A DNA stretch of 64,000 nt from Rhodococcus wratislaviensis (lineage in GTDB: Bacteria > Actinomycetota > Actinomycetes > Mycobacteriales > Mycobacteriaceae). Below are positions 20,963 through 30,669 of this stretch, piece by piece. Below the pieces are notes generated by a model that worked only from the letters and a program-made list of their open reading frames with translations, did no database searches and had not been told where the DNA came from. The stretch is from contig NZ_UAUI01000006.1 in NCBI RefSeq assembly GCF_900455735.1, positions 101,978 to 165,977 on the forward strand, in the 5' to 3' direction. Numbering within the stretch: the stretch's first letter is position 1; each line of letters opens with the position of its first letter. The position numbers and the translations under genes were made by a program.

Positions 20963-21985
20963 TCAGAGCGATTCGGGGTCATCGGTGAACGCGCTGCTCA
21001 CCTCGGAGCACAACTTCAGCGCCTCCCGGCTCCAGGACTGATCGGCGCCCGCGAGCCCGCAGACGGGAGTCACGGCGACCTGGGTCCGCAGCGTCGTGCG
21101 CGGAAATCCGAGCCGGTCGATCAACGTCACCGCAGGTCGAGCGACGTCGCGCCACGTGGCAGGCACAGCGGGAGTGTCGGTCGGAACGAGGCCGAATGCG
21201 AGCTCCTTGCCCGCATCGAGCAACTCGCCGATGCCGTCCAGGTCCGCGGACGTCAGCTGTGCCACGTCCAGACCCACTGCGCGGGCACTGCTGCGCCGCA
21301 GGAGGTCGGTGGGCAGATCGCCGGAGCAGCAATGCACCATGGTCACCGCGCCGGAGCCCGCGAGGGCGGCCTCGAGCACGGCGAGCGCCTCCGGTTCCGG
21401 CATCGCCCGCACGGTCTCGAGCCGCGACCGGCCGGACAGCGTGCCCGCCAGCACGGCGGGCAGTCGTGGCTCGTCGAACTGGACCAGCACCTGCGCGCCG
21501 AGACGTCGGTTGACCTCCGCGGCGTGCCGCGCGAGCCCCTCGCCCAGCGATTCGGCGAAGTCGCGCACCGCGCCGGGGTCGGTCAGCACGCGCCGGCCGG
21601 TGCCGAGTTCCACCTCGGCCGCCAGCGTGAGTGGGCCCACCGACTGCACCTTCACCACGTGGTCGGCACCGACGAGGCCCGCGCTCTCCCACGCCTCCTC
21701 CAGCGCGTCGAGATCCTGGTTCAGGAGGTCGGTCGCCCGCTTGGCGACCGAGCCGCGACGCTGCACCACACGGTAGGCCGTCGTGGACACGTCCAGTTGC
21801 AGATCCACGAGCAGAGCGCTGGCCCGGCCGATCATGTCGGCGCCGAGCCCACGGGCGGGCAACTCGACGAGGTGCGGGAGCCCGCCGAGTTCGCCGAGGA
21901 CGATCGTGGCGGCTTCACGCGGATCGGTGCCCGGCCACGAGCCGACGCCGGTGACGGCCCCGGCCAGTGAGATACCCTGCGTCAC
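20963..21985 (-). CDS. MetE C-terminal-like protein (Rv3015c-like)
   Basis: 340-aa TIM-barrel protein of the UROD/MetE superfamily. It lacks the N-terminal half of MetE. Possible zinc ligands resemble the catalytic half of cobalamin-independent methionine synthase: VHCCSGDLP and a later [10 protein letters not shown]. The natural methyl donor is unknown, and the N-terminal half needed for methyltetrahydrofolate-triglutamate binding is absent, so a different methyl donor or a thiol-related role is possible. The GTG start overlaps the mnmA stop by 4 nt, which ties it to the tRNA-thiolation operon. Confidence 0.82.
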   Translation of the reverse strand: MTQGISLAGAVTGVGSWPGTDPREAATIVLGELGGLPHLVELPARGLGADMIGRASALLVDLQLDVSTTAYRVVQRRGSVAKRATDLLNQDLDALEEAWESAGLVGADHVVKVQSVGPLTLAAEVELGTGRRVLTDPGAVRDFAESLGEGLARHAAEVNRRLGAQVLVQFDEPRLPAVLAGTLSGRSRLETVRAMPEPEALAVLEAALAGSGAVTMVHCCSGDLPTDLLRRSSARAVGLDVAQLTSADLDGIGELLDAGKELAFGLVPTDTPAVPATWRDVARPAVTLIDRLGFPRTTLRTQVAVTPVCGLAGADQSWSREALKLCSEVSSAFTDDPESL

Positions 21986-23076
21986 TGCGTGTTCGGACGC
22001 GCGTCGGTACCCGAGATGGTTCCGCTGCCCAGCACGATGTCGCCTGCCGGGTCGGTCCGGTACAGGACGACGGCCTGCCCCTTCGCGACACCGGTCAGCG
22101 GCTCCCGAAGAGAGATGGCGATGCCGCCGTCGACCGCTTCGGCGACGGCCTCGGCGAGCCCGCCGTGCGCCCGTACCTGGACGGTGCATTCGACCGGCCC
22201 GGTAGGCGCGTTCCCGGACGTCCACACGGCGCGGTCCGCCGTGATCGCGTGCACTTCGAGGTTGCGTGCGGAACCGACACGGACGGTGCCGGTGTCGGGT
22301 TCGATCGACGTCACGTACCGCGGTTGCCCGTCGGCTGCGGGACCCTGGACGCCGAGGCCCTTCCGCTGGCCGATCGTGAAACCGTGCACGCCTTCGTGTT
22401 CCGCGAGCACCTCACCCGAATCGGCGTCGACCACACTGCCCGGACGGACACCGATGCGGGCGCCGAGGAACGCGCGGGTGTCGCCGGACGGGATGAAGCA
22501 GATGTCGTGGCTGTCGGGCTTGTTCGCCACGGCGAGGCCGCGTTCGGCGGCCTCCTCCCGGATCCGGTCCTTCGGGGTGTCCCCCACCGGGAACATCGCC
22601 CGCGACAACTGCTCGGCGGTGAGCACACCGAGCACGTACGACTGGTCCTTGTCCGCGTCGACGGCACGGCGCAGCACGCCGTTCTCGAGCTGCGCGTAGT
22701 GGCCGGTGGCCACCGCGTCGAACCCGAGGGCGATCGCACGGTCCGCGAGCGCCGCGAACTTGATCTTCTCGTTGCACCGCAGGCACGGGTTGGGGGTCTC
22801 CCCCGCGGCGTACGACGCCACGAAGTCATCGATCACGTCCTCCTTGAAACGGTCGGCGAAATCCCAGACATAGAACGGGATTCCGAGCACGTCCGCGGCA
22901 CGCCGGGCATCACCGGCGTCCTCCTTGGAGCAGCAGCCCCGGGATCCGGTCCGCAGCGTGCCCGGCTCGGCGGACAGCGCGAGATGCACTCCCACCACGT
23001 CGTGCCCGGCAGCGACCGCCCGGGCCGCCGCCACAGCGGAATCCACGCCGCCACTCATGGCCGCCAGTACTCGCAT
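21982..23076 (-). CDS. mnmA: tRNA-specific 2-thiouridylase
   Basis: 364-aa enzyme that adds sulfur to U34 of tRNA Lys, Glu and Gln. Seen: PP-loop SGGVDS (8-13), TPNPCLRCN with Cys101, ATGHYA, and the second catalytic Cys193 in [11 protein letters not shown]. The C-terminal beta-barrel is intact. The start overlaps the iscS stop (TGATG), which fits direct sulfur supply from the desulfurase. Confidence 0.96.
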   Translation of the reverse strand: MRVLAAMSGGVDSAVAAARAVAAGHDVVGVHLALSAEPGTLRTGSRGCCSKEDAGDARRAADVLGIPFYVWDFADRFKEDVIDDFVASYAAGETPNPCLRCNEKIKFAALADRAIALGFDAVATGHYAQLENGVLRRAVDADKDQSYVLGVLTAEQLSRAMFPVGDTPKDRIREEAAERGLAVANKPDSHDICFIPSGDTRAFLGARIGVRPGSVVDADSGEVLAEHEGVHGFTIGQRKGLGVQGPAADGQPRYVTSIEPDTGTVRVGSARNLEVHAITADRAVWTSGNAPTGPVECTVQVRAHGGLAEAVAEAVDGGIAISLREPLTGVAKGQAVVLYRTDPAGDIVLGSGTISGTDARPNTQ

Positions 23077-24296
23077 CAACGATCCCCTCCACGCGCTCCG
23101 ACACCGGCGAGCCCGGCGGCCCGGGCCCGCTCCACAACTTGCGGCAGTGCCGCGACGACTGCATCCACGTCCGCGACGGTCGACGTGTGCCCGAACGAGA
23201 AGCGCAGCGATCCCCGCGCGGTCGCGGAATCCACGCCCATCGCGGTCAGGACGTGACTCGGACGAGCGACCCCGGCGGTACACGCCGAGCCCGTAGAACA
23301 TTCGATCCCGGCGGCGTCGAGCAGCATCAGCAGCGAATCGCCCTCGCAGCCGGGGAACGTGAAGTGGGCGTTGCCCGGCAGTCGCGCGCTGCCCACCGGC
23401 CCGTTCAGCACGGCGTCGGGAACGGTCTCGCCGACGCGCTCGATCAGGCGGTCGCGCAGGACGGTCAGTTCCGTCGCACGGGAGTCGAGGTCGGCCGTCG
23501 TGTCGCGCAGCGCCGCCGCCATGCCGACGACACCCGCCGTGTCCGGGGTACCCGAACGCAGGTCGCGTTCGTGTCCCCCGCCGTGCAGCAGCGGCACACA
23601 CGGCACCTGCCGTCCCAGCAGTAGTGCACCGACGCCCTGCGGTCCGCCGACCTTGTGCGCGGCGATGCTCAGCGCGGACAACCCGCTCGCAGCGAAGTCC
23701 ACGGGGATGTGCGTGACGGCCTGGACGGCGTCGCTGTGCATCGGCACACCGAACTCGGCCGCGACCGCAGCGAGTTCGGTGATCGGCATGATCGTGCCGA
23801 CCTCGTTGTTGGCCCACATGATCGTGACCAGGGCCGTCTCGTCCGCGTGGACGGCGAGTTCGTCGCGCAACGTCTGCGGGGACACCCGGCCCAGTTCGTC
23901 GACGGGCAGCCACGTGACCTGAGCACCCTCGTGCTTCTCGAGCCACTCCACCGCGTCGAGCACCGCGTGGTGCTCGACGGAACTGGCGAGAATCCGCACC
24001 CGGCCCGGGTCGGCGTCGCGCCGGGCCCAGAAGATGCCCTTGACGGCCAGGTTGTCGCTCTCGGTGCCGCCGGAGGTGAAGATGACCTCGGACGGTCTGG
24101 CGCCGAGGTCGGCGGCGATGGACTCGCGGGCCTCCTCGATGCGACGGCGGGCGGCGCGCCCGGAACCGTGCAGCGAGGACGCATTGCCCACGGTCCTGAA
24201 GATGTCGGTCATCGCCCGGACGGCCGCGGGCACCATGGGAGTGGTGGCTGCGTGGTCCAGGTAGACGGGGTGATCGGCACTGCGGGCAGAGGTCAT
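23076..24296 (-). CDS. iscS: Cysteine desulfurase
   Basis: 406-aa PLP enzyme releasing sulfur from cysteine. Seen: [10 protein letters not shown] (11-20), SGGTESDN, the internal aldimine Lys215 in [10 protein letters not shown], and persulfide Cys339 in [11 protein letters not shown]. The short active-site loop places it in the IscS/NifS class. No isc scaffold genes are adjacent; its partner here is mnmA. A TATCCT hexamer ends 9 nt before the ATG, so the leader is very short. Confidence 0.96.
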   Translation of the reverse strand: MTSARSADHPVYLDHAATTPMVPAAVRAMTDIFRTVGNASSLHGSGRAARRRIEEARESIAADLGARPSEVIFTSGGTESDNLAVKGIFWARRDADPGRVRILASSVEHHAVLDAVEWLEKHEGAQVTWLPVDELGRVSPQTLRDELAVHADETALVTIMWANNEVGTIMPITELAAVAAEFGVPMHSDAVQAVTHIPVDFAASGLSALSIAAHKVGGPQGVGALLLGRQVPCVPLLHGGGHERDLRSGTPDTAGVVGMAAALRDTTADLDSRATELTVLRDRLIERVGETVPDAVLNGPVGSARLPGNAHFTFPGCEGDSLLMLLDAAGIECSTGSACTAGVARPSHVLTAMGVDSATARGSLRFSFGHTSTVADVDAVVAALPQVVERARAAGLAGVGARGGDR

Positions 24297-24313
24297 GACG
24301 TGACCAGGATAGC

Positions 24314-25237
24314 TCAGGCGACGAGACGCTCCGCCGCCTCGATGCCCGCGGCCGCCGCCCCGACCGCACCCTGCAGCGGATCGACGATGTCGTGCGCTGC
24401 GAGATCGATCCGTTCGTCGCCTCGCGCGGCGCGCTCACACCGGGCCGCCAGATCGCGGCGGCACTCTCCCGGATACTCGATCGGCGCCAGCCTGACCTCC
24501 GCGATGACCCCCTTCTGGCGGATGATGCGCCGGATCGACTGACCGATCGTCTCCTCGCCCACGAAGCACGGCCCGGTCGTCAGCTCCCCGCCCCGGCCGG
24601 TGTACCGCAGCGAGATCGGCTGGACCGGGCATTCCGCGTCGATCGCCGCCTGGAACAGCGCGGGCCGGAAACCGCCGTACGCCCGTCCGCACCACGTGGT
24701 GCCCTCCGGGAACGCCACGACTCGTTCGCCGGCGCGCAGCCTGCCCGCCGTCGTCGCCACCGTGGCCGGGAGCGCCCGCAGGCTCTGCCGCACGATCGGG
24801 ACGACCCTCATCCGCCGCGCGAGCGATCCCAGAACCGGCCAGTCGAGCAGATCCCCGCGGGCGACGAAGTTCGCCGGGGCGAGTGCGCTGAGCACCAGTA
24901 CGTCGGTCCACGACACGTGGCCCGCCACCACCAGTATCCCGCCGGTATGGCGGCGCTTTCCGCGATGATCGACGACGACGAGGCGGATTCCCACGCAGCG
25001 CAACAGGATCGCCGCGTACCGCCGCTGCAGACCGGTCCGCCACGACCGGGGCAGCAACCATCCCGCGGTCAGGAGCGGCGCCGTCGCCAGGGCCGACACC
25101 ACGAGACACCACCGAACGACCACGGTCGGGATCGACACTCCGTTCGCCTCCGCAGGCAGACACCCCGCGCCGCACGGACTCGACGGCATCCACGAGTGCA
25201 CGGTCACCCCGGTCGACTCGGACACGGCCGTACTCAT
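24314..25237 (-). CDS. 1-acyl-glycerol-3-phosphate acyltransferase-like (PlsC/OlsA type)
   Basis: 307 aa. One hydrophobic segment at about residues 40-62, then the acyltransferase motifs: H-x4-D as GHVSWTD (His107, Asp112), VAFPEGTTW, and PVQPISLRY. Rv3026c is the positional equivalent. It is coupled (ATGA overlap) to an OlsB-like N-acyltransferase gene, the arrangement of ornithine-lipid synthesis (OlsB makes lyso-ornithine lipid, OlsA adds the second chain). General phosphatidic acid synthesis remains possible. Confidence 0.87.
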   Translation of the reverse strand: MSTAVSESTGVTVHSWMPSSPCGAGCLPAEANGVSIPTVVVRWCLVVSALATAPLLTAGWLLPRSWRTGLQRRYAAILLRCVGIRLVVVDHRGKRRHTGGILVVAGHVSWTDVLVLSALAPANFVARGDLLDWPVLGSLARRMRVVPIVRQSLRALPATVATTAGRLRAGERVVAFPEGTTWCGRAYGGFRPALFQAAIDAECPVQPISLRYTGRGGELTTGPCFVGEETIGQSIRRIIRQKGVIAEVRLAPIEYPGECRRDLAARCERAARGDERIDLAAHDIVDPLQGAVGAAAAGIEAAERLVA

Positions 25238-26067
25238 GCCTGTGCCCCCGCCTCGAGAGTGGCCGACGCCGACCGCAGGCGTTCGAGGTACCGCTCGTTG
25301 GCGCCGTGCAGTCCCTGCAGGGCGACGAAATCGGCGACACCGAACTCCGGATCGTGCGCGGGCTCACCGCACACCTTGGCGCCGAGGCGCAGGTAGCCCC
25401 GGAGCAGCGGCGGCAGGGTCGGCCGGGCGGGCGGATCGATCTCGTCGAGCGACCACCCGTCGACGAACACCGGGTTCCTGGGCACGGCCCGTGCGTCCGG
25501 GTCATTGCCGTACTTGCGGAGCAGCAGGTCTCGCACCCCGCGGACGTTGGAACCGGCCACGGCATCCGGATGCTCCCGCATCGGCACGGAGACACACCCC
25601 ATGACCCACTCGTATCCAGTGAGCTGCAGATAGTGGAGGATCCCGGCCCACATCAGGCTCAGGACCGAACCGGAGCGGTGGTCGGGGTCGACGCACGCCC
25701 GGCCCATCTCGACGATGCGGTTGCCGACGGGGTCCAGAGCGGAGATGTCGAATTCGGTGGCGGTGTAGTAGCCACCGGCCTGGGCTGCGGCGTCGGGCGG
25801 GAGCATGCGGTAGCACCCGACGAACTCGCCGGTCGCCTCGTGGCGGACGAGGAGGTGGTCACAGAAGTCGTCGAACCGGTCGGCGTCGAGGGCGTCCGCA
25901 TGCGCGGGGACGGAGAATCCGGGCTCGGAGGCGAACACGCGGTAGCGCAGCCGCTGGGCGGCCACGCGGTGTTCGCGGTCGGACGAGACGACCAGGGAGT
26001 ATCGGGGTGCGGTTACAACAGAATCGGCGGTCTCACTCGGTGCGCGGAGAACTGACGAAGTTGTCAT
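25234..26067 (-). CDS. OlsB-like N-acyltransferase (hemolysin/acetyltransf_5 family)
   Basis: 277 aa with a GNAT-like fold: REHRVAAQRLRYRVFASEPG, DDFCDHLLVRHEATGEFVGCYRML, EMGRACVDPDHRSGSVLSLM and a PPLLRGYLRLGAKVCGEPAHD tail. These blocks are shared by ornithine-ACP N-acyltransferase OlsB and by Rv3027c. The likely reaction is transfer of an acyl chain from ACP to an amine; whether the acceptor is ornithine is inferred only from family and neighbour. It is the first gene of a two-gene unit with the PlsC-like gene. Confidence 0.82.
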   Translation of the reverse strand: MTTSSVLRAPSETADSVVTAPRYSLVVSSDREHRVAAQRLRYRVFASEPGFSVPAHADALDADRFDDFCDHLLVRHEATGEFVGCYRMLPPDAAAQAGGYYTATEFDISALDPVGNRIVEMGRACVDPDHRSGSVLSLMWAGILHYLQLTGYEWVMGCVSVPMREHPDAVAGSNVRGVRDLLLRKYGNDPDARAVPRNPVFVDGWSLDEIDPPARPTLPPLLRGYLRLGAKVCGEPAHDPEFGVADFVALQGLHGANERYLERLRSASATLEAGAQA

Positions 26068-26150
26068 GGCGCAGGTTTACCGAGCAGGGGCGGCGTGAGG
26101 GCATCGCCTGGGTGTCGTGTCGATGCAGCCCGGATGAACGACGGAAGATA

Positions 26151-26193
26151 CGACGGCGGCCCCGCTCCCGGGAAGGGAACGGGGCCGCCGTCG
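26151..26193. terminator. Terminator after etfA
   Basis: Perfect 14-bp inverted repeat (CGACGGCGGCCCCG and its complement) around a 15-nt loop, 8 nt past the etfA stop on the minus strand. Confidence 0.85.
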
Positions 26194-26201
26194 GTCGAGA
26201 A

Positions 26202-27158
26202 TCAGCCCTTGTGAGCCTTGACAGCCTCGGTGAGCTGCGGAGCGACGTTGAACAGGTCGCCGACGATGCCGTAGTCCGCGATCTCGAAGATCGGGGCTTC
26301 CTCGTCCTTGTTCACGGCGACGATGGTCTTCGACGTCTGCATACCGGCGCGGTGCTGGATGGCACCGGAGATGCCGAGCGCGATGTACAGCTGCGGGGAG
26401 ACCGTCTTACCGGTCTGACCGACCTGGAACTGGCCCGGGTAGTAGCCCGAGTCGACCGCGGCACGCGAGGCGCCGACGGCGGCACCGAGCGAGTCGGCGA
26501 GTTCCTCGACGACGGAGAACTTGTCGGCGCTGCCGACACCACGGCCACCGGAGACGACGACGGTCGCCTCGGTGAGCTCGGGACGGTCGCCACCGACGAT
26601 CGGATCACGCGAGGTGATCTTGACGGCGCCCTCGTCCTGGGCCGGAACCTCGACGGAAACCTTCTCGCCTGCGCCGGCTTCGGGCTTCGCCTCGATGGCA
26701 CCCGGACGGACCGAGATGACCGGGACGTCGCCGTTGGCCTTGGCGTCGACGGTGAACGCGCCACCGAAGATGGAGTGCACGGCGCTGCCGTCGGACTTGA
26801 CGTCGACGACGTCGACGAGCAGGCCGGAGCCGATGCGGGCAGCAAGACGTCCGGAGACCTCCTTGCCCTCGACGCTGGCGGCGGTGATGACCGCGGCCGG
26901 CGCAGCCGACTCGACGAGCGACGCGAGCACGTCGACCTTCGGGGTGACCAGGTAGCCGTCGATGTCGTCCGACTCGGCGACGTAGATCTTGGCCGCGCCT
27001 GCGGCGGCGAGGCCCTCGGCCAGCTTGTCGGCGGTACCGGCGGGACCGGTGACCACTGCGGCCGGCTCACCGAGCGCGCGAGCGGCGGTGATGAGTTCGG
27101 TGCTGACCTTCTTCAGCGCACCCTCTGCGTGCTCGACGAGCACCAGTACTTCTGCCAT
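26202..27158 (-). CDS. etfA: Electron transfer flavoprotein alpha subunit
   Basis: 318-aa FAD-binding subunit that passes electrons from acyl-CoA and other dehydrogenases to the quinone pool. Seen: [33 protein letters not shown] and [20 protein letters not shown], the FAD-binding C-terminal signature. ATG at 27158 has GGAGAG upstream and follows etfB after 46 nt. Rv3028c (fixB) is the positional equivalent. Confidence 0.97.
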   Translation of the reverse strand: MAEVLVLVEHAEGALKKVSTELITAARALGEPAAVVTGPAGTADKLAEGLAAAGAAKIYVAESDDIDGYLVTPKVDVLASLVESAAPAAVITAASVEGKEVSGRLAARIGSGLLVDVVDVKSDGSAVHSIFGGAFTVDAKANGDVPVISVRPGAIEAKPEAGAGEKVSVEVPAQDEGAVKITSRDPIVGGDRPELTEATVVVSGGRGVGSADKFSVVEELADSLGAAVGASRAAVDSGYYPGQFQVGQTGKTVSPQLYIALGISGAIQHRAGMQTSKTIVAVNKDEEAPIFEIADYGIVGDLFNVAPQLTEAVKAHKG

Positions 27159-27204
27159 GTCTAACTCTCCCTGTATGTGTCTGCTGGTCTGTAGAGGGGC
27201 GCGA

Positions 27205-28005
27205 TCAGATGATCTTCTGGCCCACGAGGTAGGCAGCGATCTTGCTGCCGCCGTCGCCCTCGTCGACGATGCGCTCACCAGCGGTACGCGGGGGCTTGGG
27301 GGTGGAGGCGGTGACGGTGGTGCCCGCGTTGGCGACACCGACGGTCTCCGGGTCGACACCGAGGTCGGCCAGCGTGTAGACGATGACTTCCTTCTTCTTC
27401 GCGGCCATGATGCCCTTGAAGGAGGGGAAGCGGGGCTCGTTGATCTTCTCGGTGACGCTGACGATGGCCGGCAGGCTCGCCTCGAGGCCGAAGACGCCCT
27501 CGTCGGTCTCGCGCTCGCCGGTGACGGTGCCGTCGGCGACCGTGAGCTTGCGCAGCTGCGTGAGCTGCGGGATGCCCAGGTACTCGGCGATGATGGCCGG
27601 GACGGCGCCGACGCGGCCGTCGGTGGCCTCGTTACCGGCGATGATCAGGTCGGCAGGCTCTTCGTTCTCGAACGTGATCTGTCCGAGTGCCGCGGCCAGG
27701 GTCCACGCGGTCTGCACCGCGTCGGAGCCGTGGAGGGCCGGGTCGTTGATGTGCACTGCCTTGTCGGCACCCATGGACAGGGCCTTGCGGATGGCGTCGG
27801 TGGCACGGTCCGGACCTGCGGAGAGGACGGTCACCTCGCCGCCCTGAGCCTCCTTGATCAGGAGCGCTTCTTCGACGGCGCGCTCGTTGATCTCGTCGAG
27901 CACTGCATCGGCGGCCTCGCGGTCAAGCGTGTAGTCACCGTCGGTCAGCTTGCGCTCGGACCACGTGTCGGGGACCTGCTTGATCAAAACAACGATGTTC
28001 GTCAT
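27205..28005 (-). CDS. etfB: Electron transfer flavoprotein beta subunit
   Basis: 266-aa AMP-binding subunit of ETF. Seen: NIVVLIKQVPDTW at the N-terminus, DEINERAVEEALLIKE, and the ETF-beta signature around VTEKINEPRFPSFKGIMAAK. ATG at 28005 has AGGAGG about 13 nt upstream. It is the first gene of the etfBA operon; its promoter region carries a 20-bp palindrome and a TAATCT -10 on the minus strand. Confidence 0.97.
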   Translation of the reverse strand: MTNIVVLIKQVPDTWSERKLTDGDYTLDREAADAVLDEINERAVEEALLIKEAQGGEVTVLSAGPDRATDAIRKALSMGADKAVHINDPALHGSDAVQTAWTLAAALGQITFENEEPADLIIAGNEATDGRVGAVPAIIAEYLGIPQLTQLRKLTVADGTVTGERETDEGVFGLEASLPAIVSVTEKINEPRFPSFKGIMAAKKKEVIVYTLADLGVDPETVGVANAGTTVTASTPKPPRTAGERIVDEGDGGSKIAAYLVGQKII

Positions 28006-28124
28006 GGGTCTTCGTCGACCTCCTGTGTGTTCTTGCGTGGTTATCGTGAGTTGCTCCGCGTGGGCCGAGCTCTCGTTGTCGATATTTCGTCGCACGATGG
28101 CTCTGCGACAGATTACCCCACGTT

Positions 28125-28144
28125 AAGTTACCGGTCGGTAACTT
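28125..28144. promoter_or_regulatory. Palindromic operator in the etfBA promoter
   Basis: Perfect inverted repeat AAGTTACCG-gt-CGGTAACTT. On the minus strand it lies just before a TAATCT -10 hexamer, covering the -35 region of etfBA. Size and symmetry suit a TetR-type repressor, perhaps one sensing acyl-CoA. Confidence 0.6.
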
Positions 28145-28246
28145 GCGTGAAAGTCTCGTTCACCATAACGGCCGAAAGCGCATTTCATCCCTGTGATGTA
28201 GACCACCTGGACGAGCGACCTTGCCGGTGGCACTAACCTCGCAGCG

Positions 28247-29074
28247 GTGAGCGAATCATTTGTCGGCGACCGCGAGGACGCACCGCTGCCCCCGCACGGT
28301 CACGAGCAATTGCCATCGACCGGAGACGAGCAACTACCCCTCACGGGCGAGCGGACCGTGCCCGGGATCCCCGAGGAGAACTACTGGTTCCGGCGTCACG
28401 AGGTGGTCTACCGCGACCTCCTCCCCCGCTGCGCGGAACGCCGGGTACTCGAGGCCGGATCCGGAGAAGGCTACGGCGCCAACATGATTGCCGATGTGGC
28501 ACAGAGCGTCACCGGACTCGACTACGACATCTCGGCAGTCGAACACGTGCGTGCGCGATACCCCCGCGTCGAGATGCTGCACGGCAACCTCGCGGAGCTT
28601 CCCCTCGACGACGAATCCGTCGACACCGTGGTCAATTTCCAGGTGATCGAACACCTGTGGGACCAGGCCCAATTCCTGCGCGAGTGCTTCCGGGTGCTGA
28701 CGCCCGGAGGGGAACTGCTCGTCAGCACCCCCAACCGCATCACGTTCTCGCCGGGCCGCGACACGCCGCTCAATCCGTTTCACACCCGCGAACTCGACGC
28801 GGCCGAGCTGACCGAACTCCTCGAGGAGGCCGGGTTCACGCTCGCCCTCATGACCGGCGTCCATCACGGCGATCGGCTGAAGTCCCTCGACGCGAAGCAC
28901 GGCGGCTCCTTCATCGGCGCGCAGATCGACCGCGCACTCGCCGGTGAACCCTGGCCCGACGAACTGACCCGCGACGTCGAGGGCATCACCGTCGACGATT
29001 TCGCCCTGCACGAGGGCGACATCGACGACAGCCTCGACCTGGTGGCCGTCGCGGTGAAAGATCCTGTTCGGTGA
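28247..29074 (+). CDS. SAM-dependent methyltransferase (Rv3030-like)
   Basis: 275-aa class I methyltransferase. The SAM pocket is seen in VLEAGSGEGYGANMIA (motif I), GLDYDISAVEHVRARYP and VVNFQVIEHLWDQAQFLREC; LTPGGELLVSTPNR follows. Rv3030 has been proposed to methylate the 6-O-methylglucose lipopolysaccharide, and gene order here matches. GTG at 28247 follows TAACCT (28234-28239) by 7 nt, so translation is likely leaderless. The stop overlaps the GH57 gene start (GTGA), the first link of a three-gene coupled operon. Confidence 0.88.
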   Translation: MSESFVGDREDAPLPPHGHEQLPSTGDEQLPLTGERTVPGIPEENYWFRRHEVVYRDLLPRCAERRVLEAGSGEGYGANMIADVAQSVTGLDYDISAVEHVRARYPRVEMLHGNLAELPLDDESVDTVVNFQVIEHLWDQAQFLRECFRVLTPGGELLVSTPNRITFSPGRDTPLNPFHTRELDAAELTELLEEAGFTLALMTGVHHGDRLKSLDAKHGGSFIGAQIDRALAGEPWPDELTRDVEGITVDDFALHEGDIDDSLDLVAVAVKDPVR

Positions 29075-30669
29075 CCGAAACCGACAACCGCACCGGAGCG
29101 GGCGACGCGACGGAACCGGGCATGTTCTGCCTGGTCCTGCACTCCCACCTGCCCTGGCTCGCCAACCACGGCCGGTGGCCGGTGGGCGAGGAGTGGCTGT
29201 ACCAGTCGTGGGCGGCGTCGTACCTCCCCCTCACCGCGATGCTGCGGCGACTGTCCGACGAGGGTCGCGCGCATCTGCTGACCCTCGGTATCACCCCCGT
29301 TCTCGCAGCTCAGCTCGATGATCCGCACTGTCTGGCGGGAATGCACCACTGGCTCGGGAACTGGCAGATCCGCGCGCACGAGGCGGCAGGCATGCCCGAC
29401 GACGCGCACCGCGATCTCGGTGCCCGCGAGCACCGCGCGTCCGCTGCCGCACTCGCCGACTTCGAGCTGCGCTGGCGGCACGGCGGCTCACCCGTCCTGC
29501 GCGACCTTCTCGACCGCGAGGCGTTCGAACTGCTCGGCGGCCCGCTGGCCCACCCGTTCCAGCCGCTGCTCGATCCGCGGTTGCGCGCCTACTCCCTCCG
29601 CGAGGGACTCGCCGATGCGGCCGCTCGGTGGAACTGCACCCCGACAGGTATCTGGGGGCCCGAATGCGGGTACACCCCCGGCATGGAGACCGGATACGCC
29701 GAGGCGGGCGTCACTCATTTCATGGTCGACGGTCCCGCCCTGCGGGGCGACACGTCGCTCGGCAGGCCGGTCCGTGAGTCCGATGTGGTCGCGTTCGGCC
29801 GCGACCTGCAGGTGAGCTACCGGGTGTGGTCCCCGAAGTCGGGCTATCCCGGGCACGGCGCCTACCGCGACTTCCACACGTACGACCACGACACGGGCCT
29901 CAAACCGGCCCGGGTGACCGGCCGCACGGTCGACTCGGCCGACAAGGCGCCGTACGACCCCGCGCTCGCGTCGGCCGCGGTCGATCGGCACGTGGCCGAC
30001 TTCGTCGCCACCGTCCGCAAGCGGCTGCGCGACGAGTCCGAGCGCATCGGACGGCCCGCGCTCGTCGTCGCCGCGTTCGACACGGAACTGTTCGGGCACT
30101 GGTGGCACGAGGGCCCCGAATGGCTCGAGAAGGTACTGCGGGCGCTGCCCGAGGCCGGAATTCGCGTCGGCACCCTCGACGACGCCCGCAGGCAGGGCTA
30201 CGTGGGCGAGCCCGTCCAGCTCGAGAACTCGTCGTGGGGATCCGGCAAGGATTGGCGGGTATGGGCCGGCGATCAGGTGTCGGACCTGGTGCAACTCAAC
30301 TCCGAGGTGGTCGCGACCGCCCTCGACACCGTCGACAAGACCCACGACGCCGATACCGCCCCCGGACGTCCCGCGCTCCGGAACCGCGTGAACGATCAGA
30401 TACTGCGGGAGGCACTCATGACGGTGTCGAGCGACTGGGCGTTCATGGTCAGCAAGGATTCGGCGGCCGGGTATGCCCGCGACCGGGCACACAAGCACGC
30501 GCACGCCACCCGCGAGATCGCCGCCGCGGTGTCGGCGGGCAAGGACGTGGCCGCGAACCGACTCGCAGAGGGATGGAACCGCGCCGACGGCCTGTTCCCC
30601 GGGCTCGACGCGCGCCGTCTGCCCGGCAGGGACCAGCGGCTGACGGGCACCGAGGGAGGGGCGTCGTGA
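29071..30669 (+). CDS. GH57 1,4-alpha-glucan branching enzyme-like (Rv3031-like)
   Basis: 532 aa. Family GH57 features: VLHSHLPWLANHGRWPVGEE at the N-terminus, nucleophile Glu198 in GIWGPECGYTPGM, and acid/base Asp337 in FDTELFGHWWHEGPEW. The C-terminal helical region has NDQILREALMTVSSDWAFM, typical of GH57 branching enzymes. It likely branches or trims the alpha-glucan chain made by the adjacent GT4. Start and stop overlap both neighbours by 4 nt. Confidence 0.92.
   Translation: MTETDNRTGAGDATEPGMFCLVLHSHLPWLANHGRWPVGEEWLYQSWAASYLPLTAMLRRLSDEGRAHLLTLGITPVLAAQLDDPHCLAGMHHWLGNWQIRAHEAAGMPDDAHRDLGAREHRASAAALADFELRWRHGGSPVLRDLLDREAFELLGGPLAHPFQPLLDPRLRAYSLREGLADAAARWNCTPTGIWGPECGYTPGMETGYAEAGVTHFMVDGPALRGDTSLGRPVRESDVVAFGRDLQVSYRVWSPKSGYPGHGAYRDFHTYDHDTGLKPARVTGRTVDSADKAPYDPALASAAVDRHVADFVATVRKRLRDESERIGRPALVVAAFDTELFGHWWHEGPEWLEKVLRALPEAGIRVGTLDDARRQGYVGEPVQLENSSWGSGKDWRVWAGDQVSDLVQLNSEVVATALDTVDKTHDADTAPGRPALRNRVNDQILREALMTVSSDWAFMVSKDSAAGYARDRAHKHAHATREIAAAVSAGKDVAANRLAEGWNRADGLFPGLDARRLPGRDQRLTGTEGGAS

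Noticed and set aside
21982..24438. 818-aa fusion frame containing MnmA
   Set aside because: The upper part is a shadow of iscS in another frame; mnmA starts at ATG 23076, overlapping the iscS stop.
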